Source: Zygnema cylindricum | Lineage: Eukaryota; Streptophyta; Zygnematophyceae; Zygnematales; Zygnemataceae | Direction: 5' to 3' | DNA length: 64,000 nt | NCBI GenBank assembly: GCA_037447655.1 | Contig: JBBHKE010003145.1 | Span: forward strand, 35,930 to 99,929 | Shown here: one piece after another, positions 20,976 through 32,330 of the stretch | How the letters are laid out: every line of letters starts with the position of its first letter | Numbering within the stretch: the stretch's first letter is position 1 | The notes under the pieces: generated by a model | What the model was told of the DNA's origin: nothing | Seen by the model: only the letters and a program-made list of their open reading frames with translations | Databases searched by the model: none | Made by a program: the position numbers and the translations under genes

Positions 20976-22302
20976 TACCCCGGCAATCAACGATGATAAA
21001 GAGAGAAGGCGAAATCTCTCCCGATGGTACTAAAAACTGGTATGATCCTCCTTCACCACCCGGTGTCCGTAGCTCGAGACCTACAGGACTCTTCTCGGTT
21101 TCAAACAGCAAAATGTCAAAAATCACCCAAAGGATGGATAGTGTCAACTACCCGCCCGAACTATGATCTCCACAACAGTCAGATTCAAAACTAAGATGGC
21201 AAAAGAGTCAAAACACACACAAAGCAAAGATTCTCCAAAAGAAGTTTTGTTTGGAATTTCTAGGGGTTTTCTCAGGAGAGAGTACTAAAAAAGCAACAAG
21301 TCTCCTTCGGCCACAAGTGCCTTATATGACCAACTTTGTCCAGTTTCAGGTCTGAAAGTCAAAGCAATGCAAGGAGCCAATAAGCAGAAAGCAAATGCTA
21401 TCGAACTGTCATAAGACAAAGTAGGTCGTACTACACGTGAGGCAAAAAGTTTTACTTCAAAATGCGGCTAGATCCGCAGCCGAAAGTCAAAATTCGTTCC
21501 ACTCTTATAAGACAAAGTCCTGAAAATTACATAGAAACGCCAAAATTTGACCTGATGTAATTAATGGACAAATAGTTAGTTGAACGTGAATTAAATTTCT
21601 ACTAACATTTAACAGTATAATCTAGATGACAATCCGAAAAGTTACTTGACGTTCCACAATGTACCCCCTACTGGGGTTGGTGGCAACTGGTTGCATGTAA
21701 CAGAATTGTGATCTTTAAAGTGGAATATTCTGGTCGTCAGGCCTCCGTTAGGCTAGAAATAAAATGCGTTCCGCTCAGTTAAGGAAATACTATGATCTTG
21801 TCAGGTTTGGTGTACTACCTCCTTTGTACTCTGATGATCGTACGGGCTAGAAAGAGTCCCGAAATTCTTAGGTAAATAAAGGTGTGCCGAAAACGCACAC
21901 GAGCTTGACATTGCCCATACAATTCTTTTTACGATATACATTAGACGGAAAACGCTGCAAATTACCATAAAGGAAGTTAAGCCGTACATCCTATTTTGAA
22001 TTTTAGTGCACTTTTCAAATCCATTTATTTTGTGAACAGACCTTTTTGTACAATAAAGTGTCGTTACTGCTACATTTTGGTACTTTAGTTAATTTCAGAG
22101 AATAATATAAAGATGTAATTTTTGTACATGTGTAATGCCACATATGTAAAAAGGCCAATGATTCAGGTGTATTTTTTTGTCCTCAAGTGGATACGATATA
22201 TTATTTGCTACACTGTGTACATAAATTTCATCTTTTGTTACTGATAATAAATGGATGTCAAAATGCCACGTGGCTTCTTCTTGAGAGTTCAATGAGCCTT
22301 AA
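20976..22302. other. Unassigned intergenic/element flank
   Basis: No coding region, tRNA or terminal repeat was found. A TATA-like CATATAAGG reads on the minus strand near 21333-21325 and could be the promoter of a lost G1 5' LTR. This is weak, position-based inference. Confidence 0.25.
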
Positions 22303-22379
22303 CTAAGGGTGTGTCTCCGTGTACTTGTAACTCAGCGAAAAAACTTTGTTTTTTATCGCAAGTTTGGGGACCCGGATGT

Positions 22380-23435
22380 TGAAACTCTGAGACCTCCATA
22401 AGTCCTCAGAGTGGACAACTTCCAACAAGCCTCTAGGATAACCCTGACCCCTTTATGTTTCAGCAAAAATAACTGCTAACCTGGCAGACAAAAACTCTGA
22501 CCAACTTCACACCTGTGAAGACAAGACTCCCCTGAGTCGATAGCAAAAAGAATCTCTGAATTTGCTTCCTTGAGCAGTAAGTTATGGAGGGTCAAAGTTG
22601 ACCTTTTGTACAGAAGCTCTCTGGGAGAGAGGGTCCTATCTTCTACTTTTTCTAAGTCCTATCTCTCTCACAGACTCTATCTACTGATGTACGGAGCCAA
22701 TCAGATTTCACTTCCGTACAAAAAAGTACAGCTGCCGGTGTACTTTATGTACAGCCATTGTACGACGTGGCCTAAATGTCGACACGTGGTATGTCCGGAT
22801 TCGCACCCATAATCTTTGGAGATGTCGCGATCTAATGTCATTCCGCCAAGTGTCATCCGATGTGGCGATGACCACAAACCCCCGAAATCCTCTTCCGCGA
22901 TCTCGGCGTTAATTTTGACGTCCGATTAAATTCACATTTAATCGTAGCCGGTATAAATGCATGCGCGGTATTCGTTTCACTAAAGGAATAAATGCGCGGT
23001 ATTGGTTTCGTATTCGTACCGGAATCTGTACTTTTACATCTACTGGATCTATGTATCCCGTAAAACTATTTCAGTTAAATGAACTTTTCTACGTATAAAT
23101 GTTTAAATAATTATCAAACCCTACATCATGTAACACAACTTCTAGACTTAACGGCTAAGGCTAACGATTACCGGTTGACTGTCGGCCGGTAGGTACCAGG
23201 ATCAAATCTTGTGGCCGGCACATACCTTTTAGTAAATTAAACCCCTAACTAAAATATATATTCCCGTAAACCTCTGGATAGCCTAGGTTGCCATGGCTCT
23301 AGCTCCCTCTCCAATTTCTCAGTGATTGCGACAAGTTTGAGAGTTGGAGAGAAAAGGTAGAGGTAGACTGCCTTGGCTTCTTTCTTATTTCTATTCAGAC
23401 CTAGAAAATACTTTAAAAGACCATTAATTTCTACA
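22380..23435 (-). repeat. Solo LTR of the copia-A family
   Basis: A 1,056-bp copy of the copia-A LTR, TGAAACTCTG to TTTCTACA, flanked by GATGT (22375-22379) and GATTT (23436-23440), a 4-of-5 match. It keeps the GTAC cluster (22689-22767). Visible drift from copia-A shows it is older than that insertion. Confidence 0.85.
23147..23209 (+). other. tRNA-like block in solo LTR
   Basis: ACGGCTAAGGCTA (23151-23163) and GGATCAAATCT (23199-23209) keep the A/B-box-like layout, again antisense to the LTR. Confidence 0.45.
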
Positions 23436-24307
23436 GATTTCATGTGTCTTTTGCGTACGAAAAACGAAGGTGTCACTTAAAGGCGTGACGATTGTATATG
23501 TCGACAATGCTCCAGCACTTGTCGACAGTGTACAATCTGTGATGACGCACCAAATTTTTAAAAATTGCTTAGATCGTCACATAATCTTGCGTGACATTTG
23601 TAGATGTTCAACCTTCCAACACTTTGCCATAGAGGATGTCCATGGCTGAAGAAGTGTCGTTTCCGGTACCTTTCTTATATAGTTGCCTCTTTGGCTAATT
23701 CCATGAGCTTTGAAGCAAAAAAAGTGCTTGAAAACCTTTGGTAGTAGTTGAAAAACGACACTCTCACTGTTTTCTCAAGCTTCCCACCGGTTTGCGTAGA
23801 GCCGCCTCGTGAAAGGATGAGGAATAGTAAATTTTGAAGGAGTAGTGCAGTTTAAATGAGAGAATGTGAGGCTGCGTGAGAGAGCCGGCATGTGCGATTT
23901 GCTGAGCCGCCCTCAAAAATTTCTCACGTTTTCGTGAAATTGCATCGTAATTTTCAGACCCCAAAACATAACGAATAGTATACCTTTCACTGTAGCTCAA
24001 ATTCGTTTGAAATATTTGTAAAATTTTCTACACGTGCGAATTCGTTTTCCTATTTCTTTTTCAAAAAACTTTGTTTTAAAACACATCGTCCTTGTGTTTT
24101 AAAGAAAAGTTTGAAGATGACTTTTTTGGTGTAGCCGTGGGTCGAAGAACCCAAAACAATATGTAGTACATCCTAAATTAGACGATGACCCAAAATGTAT
24201 TTTTTTTTTTTTTGTACGGTTGAAACTTACGCAGTATGTCTCTAAGTTTTACACGAAAAGGACAAGAAAAAAAACCATTACTTTGGCACATCGAGACGCA
24301 TCCTTAG

Positions 24308-25322
24308 GCTGAAAATGGGCGATTGGCAATACAGTAGTTGTTAATTTGACCCCTCCGCGCGGCAGCGACTCTTCATTAATGCCACGTAAGCAAGATCTGA
24401 TTGTCGGTTACGAAAATGTGAGGTTGTCAAACGGAGTTGTCGACGAAGACAGATCAGATACGACAAATGTCATAGAACGTCAGATTCAGCTGCTGGACCA
24501 TAATGCATTGAATGCGCAGATGACCACTTGTCACGTGTTACCAGCTACGAGAGGATGCATGGCTTGACCCTCATTTTTTTGTCGCATAAGACCGGGAAGG
24601 TCCTTTGAAGTACAGTATATTATTCGAGTGACGTGGCACAATCTGGGCTGAAAGCGGGAGTATCTCACCAGGATCTTGCGGCTGTAAACGCCCTATTCGG
24701 TTGACAGTTTCTATAAGAGCAATGTTTCATTAGGAGGCCTCAGTAAACGTCAAAAATTGGTCTACTTAAGCCATTGTTCTATTGTGTCGGGTTAGTAACA
24801 GACATTGTTTTTACGTGGCGAAACTTTATTGGTCCACATAATAGATTACTACGATTTTGAAAATTTTCAAAGAATCTTTGACAGCAAATTGTGACCACCT
24901 ATTCGTACCAGCGAATGTAAGAAGTGACTCGTACGACGTATTGAAAAAAATCTGTATGAACAGATTAAACTTAAGAGGTTTAAAAGCGTACGAAAATGTC
25001 AAAATGGTTAGTGGATGGCAACAGACGCGTGAAACAATATCCTCCGTCAAATATTTTCTTGCGTCTTCCGATGGCCTTCCATCCTCCTTAGCAGAAGGCA
25101 CATGTCATACGCGACGTGTACTCACATGGTCGCGCGGTCGTCGTGGATATTTGTTCACTTTTCCACGAGGCACGATGTTATTCGTTCAGGCGCTAAGAAT
25201 TGACCTACTCCGGGTCACTTGTTGCGAACTGAAAGTGTCAAACGATGGAGGATTCGATTATGCATCCGACGGTCCACGTTTACGCCCATAAACATGGAGA
25301 ATCAAATCCCTCATTTAGCAAG
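24308..25322. other. No recognisable gene
   Basis: An open frame at 24857-25291 (plus) gives a protein with no familiar motif and is probably chance. A CATTAGG...CAGTAAACGTCAAAAA stretch at 24730-24755 recurs at 31824 and, inverted, at 41530, suggesting the edge of a dispersed repeat. Confidence 0.3.
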
Positions 25323-25631
25323 CTCATAGTTCAAAAGTAGGTGAAAGTATGCCCATACAATATGCCTATTGTATGCAAAACATATAATATGACCTTAAGA
25401 CCCATATTGTATTCAGACTTATTCGGACCAATTAAAATATTCGGACAAAAATTGGACCAATTAAAACATTAGGATCAAAAAAAATTATTTACACCGTCAG
25501 ATTTAGACGATCGGACAGCCTCTGATCAAATTAGCGATCTTAGAAGATCACATGAAAAGCCCATGACACAACTTACGATAAAGGCGCCGACCAAAGGCCA
25601 ACCATAAAAACGCCTACTTTTGAACTATGAG
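25323..25631. mobile_element. MITE-like element with 19-bp inverted repeats
   Basis: CTCATAGTTCAAAAGTAGG at 25323-25341 is repeated exactly in inverted orientation at 25613-25631. The element is 309 bp, AT-rich and non-coding. Outer CAAGC/GCTTG bases suggest the true termini may be a few bases further out. No duplication could be assigned. Confidence 0.6.
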
Positions 25632-25810
25632 TAGGCTTGTTTTTCTGACATTTTATTTTTATTGGTACGGCACTATACGAAAGAGTACGGCTTTCAGTAG
25701 ACAACGACATTTTTCACCTAATGGAACCTTAGCCTAAGTCAAACAATACACACTATCCGACATATATAATATAACATAATATAATATCATGTGATATATG
25801 ATGTAATAAC

Positions 25811-26695
25811 TAGTGTTGTGTATTAGTAAAAAATTATCGCGATAACACCAATACCGATAGTTATCGGTTATCGAACGGTCAGCGGTCTCGATATATTTGT
25901 ACTTTGTGTACTTTCTGTCCGGAGTGCTTTCTGTCCGGTTATCTGAACGGTAAATTTACGAGAAATGTACGGTTTTTTACGGGAAATGTACGGATTTTGA
26001 CGAAAAAATACGTTGCACTTTGTAGTTCTTTTGAGGCGGTTAACTGATTATAAATATTACGGGAACGTATGGAATTGTAATGATAAACTGATTATCATGG
26101 AACGGTAAAAAGACGGCGAACACAAAGTACAACGGATGCAAAATTACATTTTGCCCGCCGCCGGAATCGAACAGACGACATTCAATGAGAAAATACGAGC
26201 GGAAAGTCAACGTGAGCGCCGGCATCTCGGAATGGCTTTTTTGGCGGGTTTTGCCAAAAAAGCCGACGGATTGACACGTGGCGGGTTTCCAGTGGATCCC
26301 AAAAAATAAAGGGACAAAGCCACGGCGTCGGATGTGAAAGGTACATTGTTTTAACTGGAGCCGTACTAAATCCGTACACATCTTATGCCGGCTACTGTAC
26401 TTTCGGCTTGTTCAAATGATCTGATTGGTAGGTACCTCAGGGGTTGGGAGTAGGGCGCGTCGGGGGAATAAGACCTACAGTTGAGTTTACATGCCGTACA
26501 TTTATCTGTACGGCTCGTAAAGTTATCGCCAATAGTTATCGTTATCGGCATTATCGCCAATAAGTAGCCAATATTATCGGCTACTTATCGGCGATAAGAC
26601 CGATAGCGTTATATCGTACCAATATATCGATTATCGGGTCCCCGAAAAAAGGCCCATATCGGTTATCGGCAAATCCTTACCGATACACAACACTA
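25811..26695. mobile_element. hAT-type non-autonomous element, CGATA-rich
   Basis: Termini TAGTGTTGTGTAT...ATACACAACACTA are inverted, and the element is flanked by a perfect 8-bp duplication GTAATAAC (25803-25810 and 26696-26703), as hAT elements make. Subterminal DNA is full of CGATA/TATCG motifs. The 885-bp element has no credible transposase. The element at 47168 has the same termini. Confidence 0.85.
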
Positions 26696-27048
26696 GTAAT
26701 AACATTATAATAAGCCACACGGAGCCTCTACGATAAGCGAGATTTTATGGTACGACGAGCGCAGAAAAATTGACCGAATCTTTGGCTGTTGCTCAAAAGC
26801 ATAGATGTCTCATGCGCATAAAACGCACGCATGAAACGCCAAAAAAATAACTAATATGCGCATGAAACAAAATCAAATATTTTTAAAATGCGTTGACTTT
26901 CGTTGACTTTATACAAAAAAATAAAAATCAAAAAATATTAAAAAATTTAATAAATGACTAAAAATACGATGACAAAATCAAAATTTCAGAGTTCTAAACG
27001 AAAACCAGCGACGACATTGTCTCTTCGCTGGACTCTGAACCGGCAACC

Positions 27049-27255
27049 AGCGATCAGACTGTCTCATCGCTAGCGATCACACTGTCTCGTCGCTAGCGAT
27101 CAGACTGTCTCGTCGCTAGCGATCAAACTGTCTCGTCGCCAGCGATCAGACTGTCTCATCGCTAGCGATCAGACTGTCTCGTCGCTAGCGATCAGACTGT
27201 CTCGTCGCTAGCGATCAGACTGTCTCGTCGCCAGCGATCAGACTGTCGCTGGACT
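27049..27255. repeat. Nine 23-bp palindromic tandem units in hAT1
   Basis: Units start at 27049 and then every 23 bp to 27233, each close to AGCGATCAGACTGTCTCGTC plus GCT. Each is a near-palindrome (AGCGA...AGAC-T-GTCT...TCGCT). Most junctions read TCGCTAGCGA, itself palindromic. Single units occur at 27007-27029 here and at 43099-43121 and 43142-43164 in hAT2. Likely transposase-binding sites, by analogy with other hAT elements. Confidence 0.9.
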
Positions 27256-27661
27256 CTGAACCGGCAACCAGCGATGAGACTGTCTGTTGCCTCGGCGCTG
27301 AACTCGTCGCCAGCGCCGAGACAGCGAAAGCCCTGTCAGCACCGGCGTCTTTTGCCCCTATTGCAACATGTTAACATTCAAAAATTTATAATTGAAGAAA
27401 AAATAACCACTTTTGAATGTCAAAATTGAATAATGTCAAAATCACAATTGAAAAGAAAAATTCCATTTCTATATGTCAACATTTAATAATGACAAAATCA
27501 TAATTGAAAAAAAAAATCCATTTTTGTATATGAACATCAAATAATGACACATCCACGATTGAAGAAAAAAAAAGCCATTTTTGTAATCATGGGAGGGAAA
27601 TAACTTAGTTTACTCCTAGAAAGTAACTAATTGACAACCTCGAATAGGGTTATTTCCTCTA

Positions 27662-29617
27662 TCACTCTAGATCTTGTTCATCCATGTCTTCGTCATCATC
27701 CTCTTCCACTATCTCCCCTTCCTCTTCCTCCCATGCTATCATAGACTCCTCATAGCTAACATCCCTAGTTTGATATGCTAATCTCAGATTACTAAAGACC
27801 CACACTAAGTCATTGGCCCTTTTAGCTGTCAGCCTGTTCCTTTTTTTAGAGTGAATATGGTCATAAGTTGACCAATTCCTCTCGCATGAGCTAGCAACCG
27901 AGCATTGAGCAAGGACCCTAATTGCCACCTTCTGTAAAATAGGGGTGACAGCCCCAAACTGTTGCCACCACTTCCACCCTGGCATCTTCTTCGCACAAGT
28001 TTTTGTTACCTCCCTCCCAAAAATTCCCTCAGAGCCCCTATACTTAGTCAGCTCAATGTATGCTTCAGCTTGATCATCCACATTTGGTAACATCCTCTCA
28101 AGCATTTTCTGGAATCCTTCCATGACTTTCAAATTTGAAAGTTGCCCATAGGCAACACTTTGGTACTCGGGATCGAGTACGAAGCCGGCTGCATACATGG
28201 GGCTATATGCCATCTCCCATCTGGCCAACCAAGATTTCTTCAACTCCTCCAAGATCTGCATTCCTTCGTAATTTCCCACTCTTCCATTGTTGGATATATT
28301 ATGCAAGAATTGACCGATCATGTAGAACCCATGATAAACCTTCCCCACATTTGGTGCCCCTTTGTCACACTCCCGCATCAGTCGTACCACAGGCTCTGAA
28401 ACTGTCACAGCCTCCCCCACTCTCATCCAAAACTCTGAGCTCAAAATGTGGCCTTTGATTTTGGCCCCCTCGGACTTGTAAGCAGCCTTGCCAATCCACT
28501 GCTTATAGCCATCATCAAACATTAAGCGCTCGAGGCTGTCCTTAACCTCTAAAAACCTCTGGAGCATGATAAAATTTGTAGCAAACCGGGTCTCTCCAGG
28601 TTTCAAAAGCCTAAGTGTAGAGATGTTATTGAAGATGGCTGCACTCATGTTATGGTTTGTGACAAATTTCAACACCTCCTTTACCTCTCGGACAGGTGTT
28701 GAAATAAAAGCAAGCTTCCCCCAATCCTCCAACATCAAGTCTAAGATGTGGGCAGAGCATGGCGTCCACGTGAGGGTTGGGTACTTCCTCATGAGCAACA
28801 AGGCAGCTGCCTTGTTCACAGGAGCAGAATCTGTAACAATTTGCACTACGTGCTCCACTCCCACCGCAAGTACTCCCTTCTCCAACACTCCACAAACGTA
28901 TTCGGCATCCTTGTAGTGCCTACTAGTATCTTCGGCCATGAGAAACATGTCACCTTTTGGGGTGACAGCTAAAATGTTAAGAAGAGGTGTTTGGTCAATA
29001 GCTGTCCAACCGTCTGATGTGATAGATGCTCCGGTGACTTTCAATGTCTCCATGTAACTCTCCAAATCATTAGTGATCGTTGCCTTGGTCTCAGCCAAAA
29101 GTCTCGTTCTCATGGCATTTCGGTGCGGTAACTTATAAGACTCCCCTATCTCCCCAGTTTGCTTCACTGCTGCCTTGAAATAGGGGTCATCCAATAGAGT
29201 GAATGGCAAGCCATTGGCAAAAAAAGCTTTAGCCCATGTTGCATCTACCTCCTTTTGATTATAATTATTAAAACAACTTCTTATTTTCATTTGTACTCCT
29301 TGTACCTTATCTAAAGACCCTGTAAGACTTCTACTTCCAGTAAGTTGATCTAAAACGGATATAATACGTTTTTTAGAACCTTGAGAAGCCTTGTTTGTTT
29401 CCACAGCACGTAGCTCTGCCTTTACCTCATTTGGACATAAATTGCAGGTCCTAATGCCTCCACTCTTCACATTTCCAAGAAGGTGGTTTCTAATCCGAGT
29501 GGCTTGTCCATTATACTTGAAGTTACAGTAAATGCAAATGCACAATTTGTTGTCCCCAAGCTGGCCACCCTTCGGAGCCTTAACATGGTCCCACTCTGAT
29601 CCTCGAGGCCTAGGCAT
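27662..29617 (-). CDS. hAT transposase with BED zinc finger (hAT1)
   Basis: 651 residues, uninterrupted. An N-terminal BED-type finger has C28, C31, H45 and C58. A DUF659-like/RNase H-fold core follows: SDGW (D202), VTDSAPVNKAA (D263) and CSAHILDLMLEDW (C287, H290) match the hAT catalytic pattern. The insertion domain spans about 300-530. The C-terminal hATC dimerisation region (about 550-620) contains SSCERNWS, whose E579 is the expected third acid. The tail (about 623-651) is almost all acidic. The enzyme would bind the element ends in the nucleus and cut and paste it. The start at 29617 puts the finger at the usual distance from the N-terminus. The gene is alone, reading toward the array-bearing end. 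Confidence 0.95.
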   Translation of the reverse strand: MPRPRGSEWDHVKAPKGGQLGDNKLCICIYCNFKYNGQATRIRNHLLGNVKSGGIRTCNLCPNEVKAELRAVETNKASQGSKKRIISVLDQLTGSRSLTGSLDKVQGVQMKIRSCFNNYNQKEVDATWAKAFFANGLPFTLLDDPYFKAAVKQTGEIGESYKLPHRNAMRTRLLAETKATITNDLESYMETLKVTGASITSDGWTAIDQTPLLNILAVTPKGDMFLMAEDTSRHYKDAEYVCGVLEKGVLAVGVEHVVQIVTDSAPVNKAAALLLMRKYPTLTWTPCSAHILDLMLEDWGKLAFISTPVREVKEVLKFVTNHNMSAAIFNNISTLRLLKPGETRFATNFIMLQRFLEVKDSLERLMFDDGYKQWIGKAAYKSEGAKIKGHILSSEFWMRVGEAVTVSEPVVRLMRECDKGAPNVGKVYHGFYMIGQFLHNISNNGRVGNYEGMQILEELKKSWLARWEMAYSPMYAAGFVLDPEYQSVAYGQLSNLKVMEGFQKMLERMLPNVDDQAEAYIELTKYRGSEGIFGREVTKTCAKKMPGWKWWQQFGAVTPILQKVAIRVLAQCSVASSCERNWSTYDHIHSKKRNRLTAKRANDLVWVFSNLRLAYQTRDVSYEESMIAWEEEEGEIVEEDDDEDMDEQDLE

Positions 29618-30018
29618 GGCTGCTTCTGAAGAAGTACGTGGAAGCTTGCTTGAAGTACGGCTTCAATGAAGCTTTCAATGGCGGATTCAATGTCAGCTTA
29701 GATGAACTGGACAATTTTTTTTCAAAACACTGAAAAATTTTCGTACATTATAACTGTGACGTACAAATTTTTTTCAAACTGCGCGCGAAATTTCTGTACA
29801 TAATAACCGTAACGTACAAATTTCTTTCAAACTTCGCGCGCGCAAATGAATAGTATCTTTTTTTTAAATTTCCGTACATTAAAAATGTACGGTTCATCCG
29901 TACGTTTAAACCGTACGAAAAGTATACGCATTTAACGAAAGATTCAAAATCAAAAAAAAAAAACGAAATTTCGTAAAAATGTCAAAATCCGTACGAATGA
30001 GACATCTATGCTCAAAAG

Positions 30019-30884
30019 TTAAAAAAGTGACAGGATAGAGCTTGAATTTCATTGGGTGAAAGAAGAAATCACACGCGCGCGCGGAACACACGGACTGTAT
30101 GTGAGCGTGTAACTCATTACTACTCACACGTGTCAACAAGGCACGGTTAGCAAGTATATTTTTGGAACTTTGTGAAACAAAAAATACTGTGGCCGTTAGA
30201 TTACGGGAAATGTTATAGCTACTTCGAGAAAACGTCAAAAAATTTCAGCAGTAGCTAATTGCCCTATAAGCGACAATAATCGATCCTGAATTATTATTGG
30301 TCGAACGGAGGATTCACGCGCGCGCGCAGCCATACGGAGGATTAGGCTGGACGCGTGGCTAGGCTCTATCTCTGATTGGCACGTGTAAGAAAGTACCCAA
30401 GTGTTGATTACATTTTTGAATTTTGCAACAGGAAAAGTACAGTTTTGTACTGTACTGTAGCAATTAGATTAGGGAAGTTACGACGAGAAAATCTTTGTAA
30501 AATCCGGAATCTTCGCCAGGAATTTTGTCTTTTAGTGAATTTGTCAACAATTCTTCACAGTAGGGTTTCACTTTACTTTCCACCAATGTGGTGTTCGCAG
30601 ATTGTCGGCTCGTTTGATTTCGTGTTTTATTTCGCACTTTTTGAAATAGAGTGTACCGTAATGATTGTTTTTTCGCACTTAATCTCTTGAAACCTCATTG
30701 GCTTAAACAATTTATGTTTTAAGATACGCGCTACGGGATTTTTAAAATTCGATGGTACGTGACACGTGTCGATTTATGTATCGAGGTTTTAGAAATTTTA
30801 TCGATATGTGAATAAAACAAATGCAATATATACCGTACGCTCTAGATTATAAAGTACGAAGGGACCGGCTTCGTTGGCTCATGA
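30019..30884. other. Intergenic, nothing recognised
   Basis: AT-rich DNA with short CGCGCGCG runs (about 30076 and 30317). No coding or structural signal supported. Confidence 0.4.
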
Positions 30885-31621
30885 TAAGGGTGAAGTTCCA
30901 TTAGACGAAAAGTGAGGTTGTTTACAGAAATTCAGACCTCTCCGTACTACGCCGTACCTCTTATTTTGTTTTTATTAGGAAAACAGCATTAGAGAGAATC
31001 TTGGCAATATACTCCAAAAGTCTGGGAGTTAGCAATGACCGTTGGATATTTTGCGCGAAGAGTTCTCTTAAAAACTTTCTGTAATTGGTGATGTACCTCG
31101 TGAGGTACATCACCAATTGTGAAGTACATCACCAATTACAGAAAAATTTGAGCCGTGGGCAATGAGCATACGTGTCAAGATGGCAACCATCAGAAATCAA
31201 AAAAAATCGCACACGATATAAGCATTCAAAAATCCAACAGAAAATACAAACGAAATATCGTAACGCACTTTTGTCACGCTATTTTTGTTGGCGCCCATTC
31301 GTCACACTATTTCTGACAACGCTCACTCGTCACGCCTGATAACAGGAACCCTAACAAAACGAGGTGGTATCTAACAAGGTGTCTACAAATAGTACAAAAG
31401 TTGTGTTGAACAATAATCTGTTACGCAAGTACATGGTACGCAAATAAAGATTTTTGGTCGGTGTGAAAATCATTGACGATTTTCATTATCAAATCTTAAG
31501 TTACATGGCACCACTCTTTTGTAACACGTGCATTACAGACCAATGGAACTTCGTTCAAATTGTAGCATTCAGTAATGTTGGCCGTACAATTATAGAATGT
31601 CCTAATGGAACTTCACCCTTA
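30885..31621. mobile_element. Inverted-repeat element with 20-bp termini
   Basis: TAAGGGTGAAGTTCCATTAG at 30885-30904 recurs exactly inverted at 31602-31621. If the outer TA is a target duplication the element would be Tc1/mariner-like, but this is uncertain. It is 737 bp, without a transposase, and contains the hairpin at 31076-31144. Confidence 0.65.
31076..31144. ncRNA. Strong hairpin, possible small-RNA precursor
   Basis: 21-nt arms 31076-31096 and 31124-31144 are exact reverse complements. Inside, AATTGGTGATGTACCTC (31083-31099) also pairs perfectly with 31102-31118, giving two alternative stems from three copies of one sequence. Transcription is not shown; MITE hairpins can yield siRNA or miRNA-like products. 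Confidence 0.35.
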
Positions 31622-32292
31622 GGGCGTGTTCCCATGTGTTCAAGTAAGGGTTTTTTTCCGTCGTTTTCACAGAAAATGGGACTTCCAACGAGAAAATATT
31701 ACGCCGTACGAAAAATGGGCAAAAACACAAGTACATTTTGCTCTTGCCATTTAAAGTTCGACGCGTGGCTACGCAATAAGAAAACAGAGACAAAATAAAG
31801 AGGGATAAGGATAACATTCCATTAGGCGGTCCCAGTAAATGTACGGACAAGTCTACTATCAGCGTCTACTAAAAGTCCGCTCCATTTTGTCGGGCCATTA
31901 ATAAACCTTCCTCAATTATGATAGGGCCACATAAGATAGAGTCCAGATAATAAAAATCTAAAAAAAAGATACAAACGGATAGTCAGAACGATATATTTGT
32001 ACAACTGGAGGTAATTAATGATTCGTACGTAAAGTTTGCGGCCAAATTTTGATTTTGAAAATGGAAATCAAAATTTCGAAACAGGGTGACAAAAAGACGT
32101 CGCGAACTTTGAAGGCCGCGGCAAACTTTGAATGTCGGTGGATGTCAAACGGAGCGTGCGAGGATATTTTCGGCAAACCTGCATCGAGCTTGGCAGGCGA
32201 CACATGGCATGTACGACGTGCACGCCTGTGATCACTTGTTCAAAGTAGATATTTTTTTGCTTTTTCACGTGTACCAATAGTTATCATCCATT
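31622..32292. other. Intergenic, nothing recognised
   Basis: Short open frames on both strands lack any familiar motif. ATTCCATTAGGCGGTCCCAGTAAA (about 31818-31840) resembles repeat edges near 24725 and 41550. Confidence 0.3.
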
Positions 32293-32328
32293 GGGCCCAA
32301 ACTCTCCTCGCGAGGAGATTTGGGGCCC
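32293..32328. repeat. 36-bp palindrome beside G2 insertion
   Basis: GGGCCCAAA and TTTGGGGCCC flank the perfect CTCCTCGCGAGGAG. The G2 duplication CCCAC overlaps its right edge. Confidence 0.7.
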
Positions 32329-32330
32329 AC

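Larger units (their letters stand above)
22303..24307. mobile_element. Putative inverted-repeat DNA element (CTAAGG termini) with nested solo LTR
   Basis: The left end CTAAGGGTGTGTCTCCGTGT and the reverse complement of the right end CTAAGGATGCGTCTCGATGT match at 16 of 20 positions. Without the nested LTR (22380-23435) the element is about 950 bp and has no transposase. A second left terminus of the same type is at 42819-42898. No clear target duplication is seen, so superfamily is unknown. Confidence 0.45.
26800..30010 (-). mobile_element. hAT1: complete autonomous hAT transposon
   Basis: A 3,211-bp element with inverted termini CATAGATGTCTCATGCG and CATAGATGTCTCATTCG (one mismatch in 17) and a perfect 8-bp duplication CTCAAAAG (26792-26799 and 30011-30018). 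It contains one intact transposase gene. The left subterminal region has a 23-bp repeat array; the right one has duplicated CGTACA-rich blocks (29740-29990). Confidence 0.92.

Noticed and set aside
24857-25291. 144-residue plus-strand ORF
   Set aside because: No recognisable motif or promoter context, with an overlapping opposite-strand ORF; chance ORF more likely.
27049-27255. CRISPR-like array
   Set aside because: Units are contiguous 23-bp copies without unique spacers, inside a hAT element of a eukaryote.
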